Assembly: GCA_946887085.1 (NCBI GenBank)
Contig: CAMPKG010000035.1
Location: 1 to 15,441 of the forward strand
Source of the DNA: an uncultured Sphingobacteriales bacterium
Lineage (GTDB): Bacteria; Bacteroidota; Bacteroidia; Chitinophagales; Chitinophagaceae
Reading direction: 5' to 3'
Length of the DNA: 15,441 nt
Part shown: piece after piece, positions 1 through 5,846 of the stretch
How positions within the stretch are numbered: the first letter of the stretch is position 1
Layout: each line of letters opens with the position of its first letter
Program-made: the position numbers and the translations under genes
The notes under the pieces: generated by a model
Told to the model about the DNA's origin: nothing
The model's input: the letters and a program-made list of their open reading frames with translations, nothing else
Databases searched by the model: none

Positions 1-515
1 ATATTACATGGCGCACCAACGGGTACGTAAAGTTTACCGTCAGGACCAAAGGCTATATATTTCCAGCCGTGATGTTTGCTAGAGGGAAAACTGTCTCTTA
101 TTAAGACAGGTTGGGGCGGGGCACCAAGAGAAGATTCAATATTATCGAAGCGCCAGATCTTGTTCAGTTCCGCGACATATAACGCACCGTTATAAAACGC
201 AACACCATTGGGCATATTCAAACCCTGGGCGATGGTGTATTTATTGTCGGCTTTGCCGTCATTGCCTTCATCTACCAGCGCATATACCTTATCACTCTGC
301 CGGTTACCAACAAAGACGGTGCCGTTTGCTCCTAAGGCCAGTGAGCGGGCATTGTCGACATTATCTGCAAATATGCTGATGGAGAAACCGTCGGGCAGTT
401 TGATGTCGGCTAATTTGGGATCGCTGGTTTTCTTCAGCGCTTTGTTCTGACAGGAGCCGGTCATAAAGCCTGCGCACACCAGGGCGACGAGGGCGAAACA
501 ATATCTGGGAAGCAT
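1..515 (-). CDS. Sorbosone dehydrogenase-family beta-propeller lipoprotein (N-terminal part)
   Basis: Partial gene; the reading frame is open from ATG 515 to the window edge, giving 171 codons, and the C-terminal part lies outside. The first 21 residues form a lipoprotein signal with an MTGSC lipobox (Cys22), so the mature protein should be lipid-anchored in the envelope. The rest begins like the PQQ-dependent sugar (L-sorbosone/glucose) dehydrogenase beta-propeller family: LPDGFSISIFA, then repeat blades of the type LALGANGTVFVGNR, MPNGVAFYNGALYVAE and an HHGWKYIAFGPDGKLYVPVG stretch. In this family such blades carry Ca2+/PQQ binding and oxidation of sugars or sugar-like alcohols. Substrate cannot be read from this part, and many Bacteroidota members have no proven activity. 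No clear TAnnTTTG promoter is seen before it; a 10-base inverted repeat lies 44-80 bases upstream. Family call fairly sure, function open. Confidence 0.8.
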   Translation of the reverse strand, partial: MLPRYCFALVALVCAGFMTGSCQNKALKKTSDPKLADIKLPDGFSISIFADNVDNARSLALGANGTVFVGNRQSDKVYALVDEGNDGKADNKYTIAQGLNMPNGVAFYNGALYVAELNKIWRFDNIESSLGAPPQPVLIRDSFPSSKHHGWKYIAFGPDGKLYVPVGAPCN

Positions 516-558
516 AAGGATCGAGCTTTGTATAGCCTAATTAAAATTGTGCCATTTC

Positions 559-595
559 TTAACTGCTCGTTAACCCGTTGTAAATGAGCAGTTAA
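559..595. repeat. 10-bp perfect inverted repeat between divergent genes
   Basis: TTAACTGCTC (559-568) is matched by GAGCAGTTAA (586-595) with a 17-base spacer. No T tract follows on either strand, so it does not look like an intrinsic terminator. It sits between the lipoprotein start (515, minus strand) and the plus-strand promoter near 610-640, so it could be an operator or an mRNA leader hairpin of the minus-strand gene. The role is inferred from position only. Confidence 0.55.
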
Positions 596-609
596 ACCCT
601 TTCTGAAAT

Positions 610-640
610 TTTGCTGCACACAATTTGTGGTTCATCTTTG
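610..640 (+). promoter_or_regulatory. Bacteroidota-type promoter (-33 TTTG, -7 CATCTTTG)
   Basis: TTTG at 610-613 is followed after 19 bases by CATCTTTG at 633-640, which differs in one base from the Bacteroidota -7 consensus TAnnTTTG. Transcription would start near 646. The only plus-strand elements directly downstream are a 14-base palindrome and then a terminator at 701-730, before the hydrolase ATG at 759. Confidence 0.55.
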
Positions 641-658
641 TGTCATCAACGGCAGGCG

Positions 659-672
659 TTGTTGATCAACAA
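659..672. repeat. 14-bp perfect palindrome TTGTTGATCAACAA
   Basis: The 14-base sequence equals its own reverse complement, with the centre between 665 and 666. It lies about 20 bases downstream of the -7 element at 633-640, a typical place for a repressor operator, and would also be part of the transcribed leader. No regulator gene stands next to it. Operator function is inferred. Confidence 0.5.
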
Positions 673-700
673 ACTAGCTCTCTCTTATCCCTTATATTGT

Positions 701-730
701 GAGCCTCCTTTCGCGGAGGCTCTTTTTTTT
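701..730 (+). terminator. Strong intrinsic terminator upstream of the hydrolase
   Basis: GAGCCTCC (701-708) pairs perfectly with GGAGGCTC (715-722) around the 6-base loop TTTCGC, followed by eight T (723-730). The T tract is present only in the plus direction. It ends no visible gene: the upstream gene is on the minus strand and starts at 515. It therefore implies a plus-strand transcript beginning between about 516 and 700. Confidence 0.85.
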
Positions 731-758
731 GTTTCTGCCTGACATTATCTTCACCGCC

Positions 759-1445
759 ATGCAACCATTGTTACTTCTTCATGGAGCTATCGGGGCTTCG
801 GGTCAAATGCTGCCGCTCGCTAATGAATTGAAAGGCCTCGATGTCATCACTTACGATTTTTCGGGTCATGGCGGTAAGGCTTATTCAGATAAGCCATTTT
901 CAATTGCCGCTTTTGCCGAAGAGGTGCTGGCTTTGTTAGATGAGCAGAAAATGCAGACGGTGAATATTTTCGGTTATAGCATGGGTGGTTATGTGGCAAT
1001 GTACCTTGCGAGACATTATCCATCGAGGGTAAATAAAGTTATAACGCTGGCAACAAAATTCCATTGGGATGAACCAACTGCGGCTAAGGAAGGCCAGATG
1101 CTGGATGCATCCAAAATAGAAGCCAAAGTGCCCGCCTATGCAAAAGCGTTGGCTGAACGCCATGCTCCTAACGACTGGAAGGAGGTGTTATCAAAAACCG
1201 CTGAAATGCTTCGCGGACTTGGCGCCGACAATGCACTGAAAGCAGATGACTATACGTCTGTTTCTACAGCCTCCCTGGTGCTGCTGGGCGACCGCGACAG
1301 AATGGTCACTCTTGAGGAAACAGTGGCTGTTTATAAGTCTTTGCCCAATGCACAGATGGGCATCCTTCCGGATACGCATCATCCTATTGAACAAGTCAAC
1401 ATCGGCGTGCTGACTTTTCTTATTCAGCAATTTCTGAACAAATAG
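759..1445 (+). CDS. Alpha/beta hydrolase
   Basis: A 228-residue, single-domain alpha/beta-hydrolase-fold protein, probably cytoplasmic since no signal peptide is seen. It has the oxyanion-hole LLHG motif (residues 6-9), the nucleophile elbow GYSMGG with Ser74, a likely acid Asp180 in GDRDRMV and a likely catalytic His207 in PDTHH. The family includes esterases, lipases and C-C hydrolases; the substrate cannot be told. The start at ATG 759 is chosen because the longer GTG-started frame from 699 would begin inside the terminator stem (701-730) and adds a hydrophobic stretch encoded by its T tract. Only 28 bases separate terminator and ATG; TATCTTCA at 746-753 is a weak -7 candidate. Its stop touches the stop of the convergent DUF2461 gene with no spacer. 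Confidence 0.9.
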   Translation: MQPLLLLHGAIGASGQMLPLANELKGLDVITYDFSGHGGKAYSDKPFSIAAFAEEVLALLDEQKMQTVNIFGYSMGGYVAMYLARHYPSRVNKVITLATKFHWDEPTAAKEGQMLDASKIEAKVPAYAKALAERHAPNDWKEVLSKTAEMLRGLGADNALKADDYTSVSTASLVLLGDRDRMVTLEETVAVYKSLPNAQMGILPDTHHPIEQVNIGVLTFLIQQFLNK

Positions 1446-2111
1446 TTATTTCATAGCCGCTTTTAGATAGTCGTTCATTTTTTTGCCGGCTTTGTAATAT
1501 TCCATTAAGACATCTGCAAGGTCGTCCTGAAGTATCGTTTTGCCCTTTAGTTCAGCCGAATAGAAGAATTGTTTGTTGGCTATCAATGGTTCCTTCTCGG
1601 CTGTTGCTTTAAATTCCTCAGGTATTTTTTTATTGGCTTCACCCTGAAGCTTGCCAAATTTCTCTTTAAAATTTTTGTCGTTGTACGCGGCGGCGAAAGC
1701 TTTTGGATCTTTGGCAATAGCCTTGCGTATTTTTTGCAACGGCGCAGGCTCCACAACGTATGCGCCTCCAAATATCATGATCTTATCATGCGAAAGCTGG
1801 AAATAGAATCCGGGCTCTTCTTTAGACTTTCTTCCCTGGCTGGATATGTTTGCCGATACATGTGTGTTATAGGGTGTCTTGTCTTTGGAGAAGCGGATGT
1901 CCTTGTTGATGCGGAAGATGGCATCTGAAGGGCCGATCTTAATTTCCGGCTGGTGTTTCTGAATGCGCTTGATCATTTCGTCGACAAACTTCTTAAAGGG
2001 CTCTTTCACTTCAGCTTCATAGGTCTTGCGGTGCTCATCGAACCATGCGGTGCTGTTATTGGCTGACAAACCTTTGAAGAAGTCGATGAAGGCTTTATTG
2101 AAGTAACTCAT
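1446..2111 (-). CDS. DUF2461 (TIGR02453-type) family protein
   Basis: A 221-residue protein matching the DUF2461 family over its full length: the N-terminal FNKAFIDFFKGLSANNSTAWFDEHR segment type, the central FRINKDIRFSKDKTPYNTH block (about residues 66-84), and GFYFQLS / GGAYVVEP (about 101-122). The family is widespread in Bacteroidota and other bacteria; its biochemical function is unknown to me. No signal peptide or membrane segment is seen, so cytoplasmic. ATG 2111 lies inside the end of the sigma-factor gene, an overlap of 17 bases (2095-2111), so it is probably co-transcribed and translationally coupled as the third gene of the DGPF-sigma unit. Its TAA is directly adjacent to the TAG of the convergent hydrolase gene. 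Confidence 0.9.
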   Translation of the reverse strand: MSYFNKAFIDFFKGLSANNSTAWFDEHRKTYEAEVKEPFKKFVDEMIKRIQKHQPEIKIGPSDAIFRINKDIRFSKDKTPYNTHVSANISSQGRKSKEEPGFYFQLSHDKIMIFGGAYVVEPAPLQKIRKAIAKDPKAFAAAYNDKNFKEKFGKLQGEANKKIPEEFKATAEKEPLIANKQFFYSAELKGKTILQDDLADVLMEYYKAGKKMNDYLKAAMK

Positions 2112-3387
2112 GTGCGTGATCGTTTAATTTTGTGATACAATATTCGATGCGTGAAGAAAGCAAATTTTTGTTGAAGGTTGACTTCGTGAGATCTGACGCT
2201 GAACGAAATAAAGGAATAGCTTCTCTGTATTGTTTCAATCGCAGCAAGAGCTCCCCTTTTGCCGCTGGGTAGAGGTAGTAAGCAGTAACCCCCGGGTATG
2301 TAGAGAGGCTGTTTAGCTCTTGCAAACCTTTGTCAGCACCGTTAAGTTCAGCAATTGCAATCGCGCGGTTTATGGATACGATTGGCGAAGGGTTTAAAGC
2401 CATTAGCTTGTCGTAGTAGTACACGATTATCTTCCAGTCTGTTTCCCCATAGCTTTTTGACGAGCAGTGGGCGGAAGCAATACCTGCTTCAAGATGATAA
2501 CGGGTCAGCGTTTGTGTGTTGCGCGAACGTTCGAGGTAATAGAATGCTTCGTCAATGAACCGCCTATCCCATTTATGACGGTCCTGGTCTTGTAATAGCA
2601 CGATCTCACCGCTTTCGCCAGACCTGGCAGGGAAACGCGCAATATTGAAAAACATGAGTGCAAGCAGTGCGTTGATATCTGACTCTTTGCTTTTTAAGCG
2701 AAGCAAGAGCTTGCAAAGACGGATGGCCTCATAGCAAAGGTCTTTGTTGACAAGCTCTTTATCCTCTGTAGTTTTATAGCCTTCGTTAAACATCAGGTAT
2801 AACACCTGCAAAACGGCTTCCGCACGGGTGTCGGATAGAAAAGTATAAGTGGTGTGAATGTAAAGTTGCTTTTCCCTTATTTCCTGTTTCGTGCGCAATA
2901 GTGTTTTCTTCACGGCTTCTTTTCGCATCAGCATTGCACTGGCGATTTCTTCGAGACTAAAACCGCAGAGTACCTGTAATGTTAATATCACCTGTGCCTT
3001 TGGCCGAAGCTGTGGATGACAGCAAAGAAAAAGGAGTTTCAGTTGGCTATCTACGATCTCCTTTTCCGAAAAACTGTGTTCGATCTGTTGTTCGGCATGT
3101 TGTTCAATATTTGCAATAAAAGCTGAGTTATCTGAAAAGGTTATTTTAGCTCCTCTTTTCAGCTCATTCACCGCCTTGTTTCTTGCTGTTACAATAAGCC
3201 AGGCCGCAGGATCATCTGGTATACCACTATAAGGCCATTTTTGATAGGCCGCAATAAAGGTTTCCTGGATCACATCTTCCACCAGCTGCAGGTTATTAAA
3301 ACCAAACAGGTTCAGCAATGCAGCATTTATCTTTCCCGCCTGCTCGCGGAAAAGATAGGACACCAGATCGTGAACCTGCCCGGCCAT
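2095..3387 (-). CDS. ECF42-type RNA polymerase sigma factor with DUF6596/TPR-like C-terminal extension
   Basis: A 430-residue sigma factor, about twice the usual ECF length. Sigma region 2 lies at about residues 10-77 (VEDVIQETFIAAYQKWP, AAWLIVTARNKAVNELKR), region 4 at about 113-168 (LTLQVLCGFSLEEIASAML, then the helix with KTLLRTKQEIRE). The extension begins near 185 with the DUF6596 signature LYLMFNEGY (196-204) and continues with TPR-like helices including LNPSPIVSINRAIAIAE (331-347). This layout is that of group ECF42, which has no anti-sigma factor and is typically encoded beside a DGPF/YCII protein, as here; the extension is thought to control activity. ATG 3387 is preferred over an in-frame GTG-like longer start (to 3441) because it follows the DGPF stop by one base (TAG-C-ATG). 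Target promoters are unknown. Confidence 0.92.
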   Translation of the reverse strand: MAGQVHDLVSYLFREQAGKINAALLNLFGFNNLQLVEDVIQETFIAAYQKWPYSGIPDDPAAWLIVTARNKAVNELKRGAKITFSDNSAFIANIEQHAEQQIEHSFSEKEIVDSQLKLLFLCCHPQLRPKAQVILTLQVLCGFSLEEIASAMLMRKEAVKKTLLRTKQEIREKQLYIHTTYTFLSDTRAEAVLQVLYLMFNEGYKTTEDKELVNKDLCYEAIRLCKLLLRLKSKESDINALLALMFFNIARFPARSGESGEIVLLQDQDRHKWDRRFIDEAFYYLERSRNTQTLTRYHLEAGIASAHCSSKSYGETDWKIIVYYYDKLMALNPSPIVSINRAIAIAELNGADKGLQELNSLSTYPGVTAYYLYPAAKGELLLRLKQYREAIPLFRSASDLTKSTFNKNLLSSRIEYCITKLNDHAHELLQ

Positions 3388-3388
3388 G

Positions 3389-3736
3389 CTAATTACCTGT
3401 ATCAAATATTTCGCGTACTTCCACTGTCCCGCCCATGGCAAGGGTAGGGCAGCCCTTTGCTAGTTCAGTGGCGTCTTCCAGGCTATTCGCCAGCAGGAAA
3501 TAGAACCCGCTAACACCTTCTTTTCCTTCTATAAAAGGGCCGTCGGTCAGCATTTTTTGTTTGCCGGTAAGATGTTTGCCTATTGGCGAGAGTGGGTTGC
3601 CGTGTTTGAAATGGCCGTTTTTCGACAACTCTTCTACCCATTTCACATGGGTCTCTATGTCCTTCTGCATTTCCTCCGGAGACATTGTGCCATATGCGTC
3701 GAGGTTTTCGCGCAGCAGCAATAAAAACTCTTTCAT
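3389..3736 (-). CDS. YCII-related DGPF-domain protein
   Basis: A 115-residue protein of the YCII-related/DGPF family. It carries the eponymous DGPF at residues 65-68 (LTDGPFIEGKE), the conserved His30 of the HVKWVEEL helix, and the SGFYFLLANSLEDATELAKGCP segment (76-97). Proteins of this kind form ferredoxin-like dimers; an enzymatic role is suspected but not established. It is the first gene of the unit, and its stop lies one base before the sigma-factor ATG, so the two are almost certainly translated from one mRNA. Pairing of DGPF genes with ECF42 sigma factors is a known genomic association, which supports both calls. Upstream, three TTGTC-CCGG-like elements lie in the 240-base gap to ddl and may include a promoter read by this sigma factor. 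Confidence 0.92.
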   Translation of the reverse strand: MKEFLLLLRENLDAYGTMSPEEMQKDIETHVKWVEELSKNGHFKHGNPLSPIGKHLTGKQKMLTDGPFIEGKEGVSGFYFLLANSLEDATELAKGCPTLAMGGTVEVREIFDTGN

Positions 3737-3756
3737 AATTGTGTTGTTTGACTAAA

Positions 3757-3840
3757 GACAACCAAGCCGGCAAAACGGGGACAATTTCGGCCAATTTTTT
3801 TTCCGGGACAAAAAAGGTACGTAAAAGAAATCCGGCGACA
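3757..3840 (-). promoter_or_regulatory. Repeated TTGTC-CCGG elements upstream of the DGPF gene
   Basis: Read on the minus strand, TTGTCGCCGG (about 3840-3831 with one base more upstream), TTGTCCCGG (3811-3803) and TTGTCCCCG (3784-3776) repeat the same core, followed by GGTTGTC (3763-3757), 21 bases before the DGPF ATG. I recall TGTCGA as the -35 type element of ECF42 promoters in actinobacteria, so self-regulation by the adjacent sigma factor is possible. No convincing TAnnTTTG element precedes the DGPF gene on this strand. Repetition is seen; function is inferred. Confidence 0.35.
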
Positions 3841-3931
3841 AAGGAGGCGGAAAAGCCGGTATCTCATCAGATTTCTTCAGGTTAACACAAGTTTATGAAA
3901 GCATGCGGGCTGTTCTCTCAGAAAGCCTGTG

Positions 3932-3958
3932 TTGCTTAACCCAATTCTATTACCTTTG
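3932..3958 (+). promoter_or_regulatory. Bacteroidota-type promoter for the ddl unit
   Basis: TACCTTTG at 3951-3958 is a perfect match to the -7 consensus TAnnTTTG; a TTG at 3932-3934 lies 16 bases upstream, slightly close for the -33 element. A transcript would begin near 3965, leaving a leader of under 20 bases before ATG 3982. This also argues against the in-frame TTG at 3970 as start. Confidence 0.6.
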
Positions 3959-3981
3959 GCAACAACTTTTTGGCTTATTCA

Positions 3982-4980
3982 ATGAAGAAAAATATTGCCC
4001 TTTTGGCAGGCGGTTATTCCGGCGAGTATGTGATCTCCATCCAATCGGCTGGTACAATTGAGAAAAACCTGGATACGGAATTGTACAATGTTTACAAGAT
4101 AATAGTGACCAGGGAGAGCTGGTGGTACGAGGGCGCTGACTTGCAAAAAGCTGAAGTTGACCGGAATGATTTTTCGCTGACCTTAAAGGGTGAGAAAATA
4201 ATATTTGATGCAGTTTTCATTGCCATTCACGGAACACCGGGTGAAGACGGTAGGTTGCAAGGCTATCTTGACATGATGAGGATGCCTTATGCAACCTGTA
4301 ACTCTATTGTGTCAGCACTGACCTTCAATAAGAGTTATTGCAACAAGGTGGTGAAAGACATGAATATCGTAAATATTGCTAATTCGGTGCATTTGATAAA
4401 GGGAGAGCCTTACTCGGTGGGAAATATTCTCGAGCAGATACGCATGCCGATGTTTGTAAAGCCGAATGAAATGGGTTCAAGCCTGGGTGTAAGCAAAGTA
4501 AAATCCGTTGAAGAACTGCTTCCGGCAATAGAGAAGGCTTTTAAGGAAGATAACGAGGTGCTGATTGAAGAGTTTATTGAGGGCAGGGAGGTAACCATAG
4601 GCGTTTACCGGGTAAATGGATACCTGCATACATTGCCACCAACCGAGATCGTCAGCAAAAACGAGTTTTTTGATTATGAGGCCAAGTATACTCCCGGCGT
4701 TACCAATGAGATAACTCCCGCACCTATCGATGACCAGATCAGGGAACAACTGGAAACGAAAGCGTCTTATATATACCGCCATCTAAACTGCCGTGGGGTT
4801 GTACGCATGGACTTTATTCTTCAGAAGGGCACAAACAAATTATTCTTTCTCGAAGTAAACACCACGCCGGGCCAGAGCGAGAATAGTATTGTGCCGCAGC
4901 AGGTTCGTGCATCGGGTATGAGTTTAACGGAATTTTACGGTGCGCTGATAGAAGATTGTATCAAAAACAATACCTTTTAA
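3982..4980 (+). CDS. ddl: D-alanine--D-alanine ligase
   Basis: A 332-residue ATP-grasp enzyme that joins two D-alanines for the peptidoglycan precursor stem in the cytoplasm. Visible family features: the N-terminal GGYSGEYVISIQSA substrate-binding start (residues 10-23), the HGTPGEDGRLQGYLD block, VKPNEMGSSLGVSKV of the ATP-grasp domain, IEEFIEGREVTIGV, the flexible FFDYEAKYTPG loop, and the metal/catalytic end RMDFIL ... FLEVNTTPGQSENSIVPQQ with Asp, Glu and Asn ligands. Length is usual for bacterial Ddl (about 300-360). ATG 3982 (MKKNIALLAGG) is chosen because the longer frame would need TTG 3970, at or next to the predicted transcription start. It is the first gene of a unit and is followed after 27 bases by a PASTA protein, which fits a cell-wall role. 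Confidence 0.95.
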   Translation: MKKNIALLAGGYSGEYVISIQSAGTIEKNLDTELYNVYKIIVTRESWWYEGADLQKAEVDRNDFSLTLKGEKIIFDAVFIAIHGTPGEDGRLQGYLDMMRMPYATCNSIVSALTFNKSYCNKVVKDMNIVNIANSVHLIKGEPYSVGNILEQIRMPMFVKPNEMGSSLGVSKVKSVEELLPAIEKAFKEDNEVLIEEFIEGREVTIGVYRVNGYLHTLPPTEIVSKNEFFDYEAKYTPGVTNEITPAPIDDQIREQLETKASYIYRHLNCRGVVRMDFILQKGTNKLFFLEVNTTPGQSENSIVPQQVRASGMSLTEFYGALIEDCIKNNTF

Positions 4981-5007
4981 CCGGCATATCGTTATTTTTA
5001 GTTCAGT

Positions 5008-5835
5008 ATGTTCAATATAAGCGATAAAACGCGGAAATCGTTCCGGTTCAATTTACTCATAGTGATATTGCTATGCGTGGTGTGTTATATTTTATTTTTT
5101 GCGAGCCTGGGACTGATCACGCGACATGGTAGGGAGATAAAGGTTCCGGCGGTAGTGGGACGCGATGTAAAGATCGCGGCGAAAACTTTGGGAAAAATGG
5201 ATTTTGATGTTGATGTAGACTCTGCATATGATCCCAAACAGAAACCATATGTTGTGTTGACCCAGATACCCGAATTAAATGCCGTGGTAAAGCGTGGCCG
5301 CACAGTTTTTCTTACAATAAATAAAGCAACGCCGCCTGAGACCCCGATGCCTAACCTGCTCAATCTCTCGTTCCGTAGTGCTGAAATGATTTTGCGTACG
5401 CATAAACTGACGCTTGGAGATACCTCTTACAGACCTGACATAGCCAAAGGCGCGGTGCTGGAACAGCTATTTAGGGGCCAGCCGATCAGGCCAGGGCAGA
5501 TGGTTCCCCAGGGAAGCCGGATCGACCTGATAATTGGCGATGGCCTGGGACAAACAGAATTCAATGTGCCTGACGTTATTGGCATGAGTGTCGACGAAGC
5601 GATCGCCATACTGAATGGCACAGGCCTTAGTGTAACAACTGTTTGGCAGAGGGAGGTTGTCGATACGGTTGCCGCAACTGTATTCGATCAAAATCCGAAA
5701 CCATTGAGTGAGCTGGGGGCTCCCAACCGCATTAAAGAAGGTGACATTGTAGACATTTTTATCAAACAAGATCCGACCGCAGAGGAACTCGAGAATAATA
5801 GAAATCCTTCGGCTACGTTTGATAGTGAAAATTAA
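5008..5835 (+). CDS. Membrane-anchored PASTA-domain protein
   Basis: A 275-residue protein with a short basic N-terminus, one membrane segment (about residues 15-37) and three PASTA repeats outside the membrane: about 42-106 (VPAVVGRDVKIAAKTL ... TVFLTINKA), 112-177 (MPNLLNLSFRSAEMILR ... RIDLIIGDG) and 185-254 (VPDVIGMSVDEAIAIL ... DIVDIFIK), then an Asn/Glu-rich tail. PASTA domains bind peptidoglycan fragments or beta-lactams in Gram-positive kinases and PBPs; here neither a kinase nor a transpeptidase domain is attached. It lies between ddl and a T9SS-exported protein with gaps of 27 and 11 bases. A role in sensing or organising the cell wall in the periplasm is inferred. Confidence 0.9.
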   Translation: MFNISDKTRKSFRFNLLIVILLCVVCYILFFASLGLITRHGREIKVPAVVGRDVKIAAKTLGKMDFDVDVDSAYDPKQKPYVVLTQIPELNAVVKRGRTVFLTINKATPPETPMPNLLNLSFRSAEMILRTHKLTLGDTSYRPDIAKGAVLEQLFRGQPIRPGQMVPQGSRIDLIIGDGLGQTEFNVPDVIGMSVDEAIAILNGTGLSVTTVWQREVVDTVAATVFDQNPKPLSELGAPNRIKEGDIVDIFIKQDPTAEELENNRNPSATFDSEN

Positions 5836-5846
5836 ACCTATAAAAA

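Larger units (their letters stand above)
646..730 (+). ncRNA. Candidate small RNA or attenuated leader (~85 nt)
   Basis: A plus-strand transcript from the promoter at 610-640 would stop at the strong terminator 701-730, giving a product of about 85 nt. No ATG-started reading frame lies inside it. It contains the 14-base palindrome TTGTTGATCAACAA (659-672); ATCAAC (645-650) can pair alternatively with GTTGAT (661-666), so two exclusive folds are possible. It could be an independent small RNA, or the terminated form of a leader for the alpha/beta hydrolase at 759. I do not recognise it as a known RNA family. The ends are predictions. Confidence 0.35.

Noticed and set aside
699..758. GTG-started N-terminal extension of the first hydrolase
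   Set aside because: It would start inside the terminator stem and encode its T tract as Phe/Leu; the family fold begins naturally at ATG 759.
3388..3441. Longer start for the sigma factor, inside the DGPF gene
   Set aside because: The extra 18 residues lie before sigma region 2, overlap the DGPF coding end in another frame, and the ATG at 3387 is ideally placed one base after the DGPF stop.
3970..3981. TTG start four codons upstream of the ddl ATG
   Set aside because: It lies at or beside the predicted transcription start, and MKKNIALLAGG from ATG 3982 matches Ddl N-termini.
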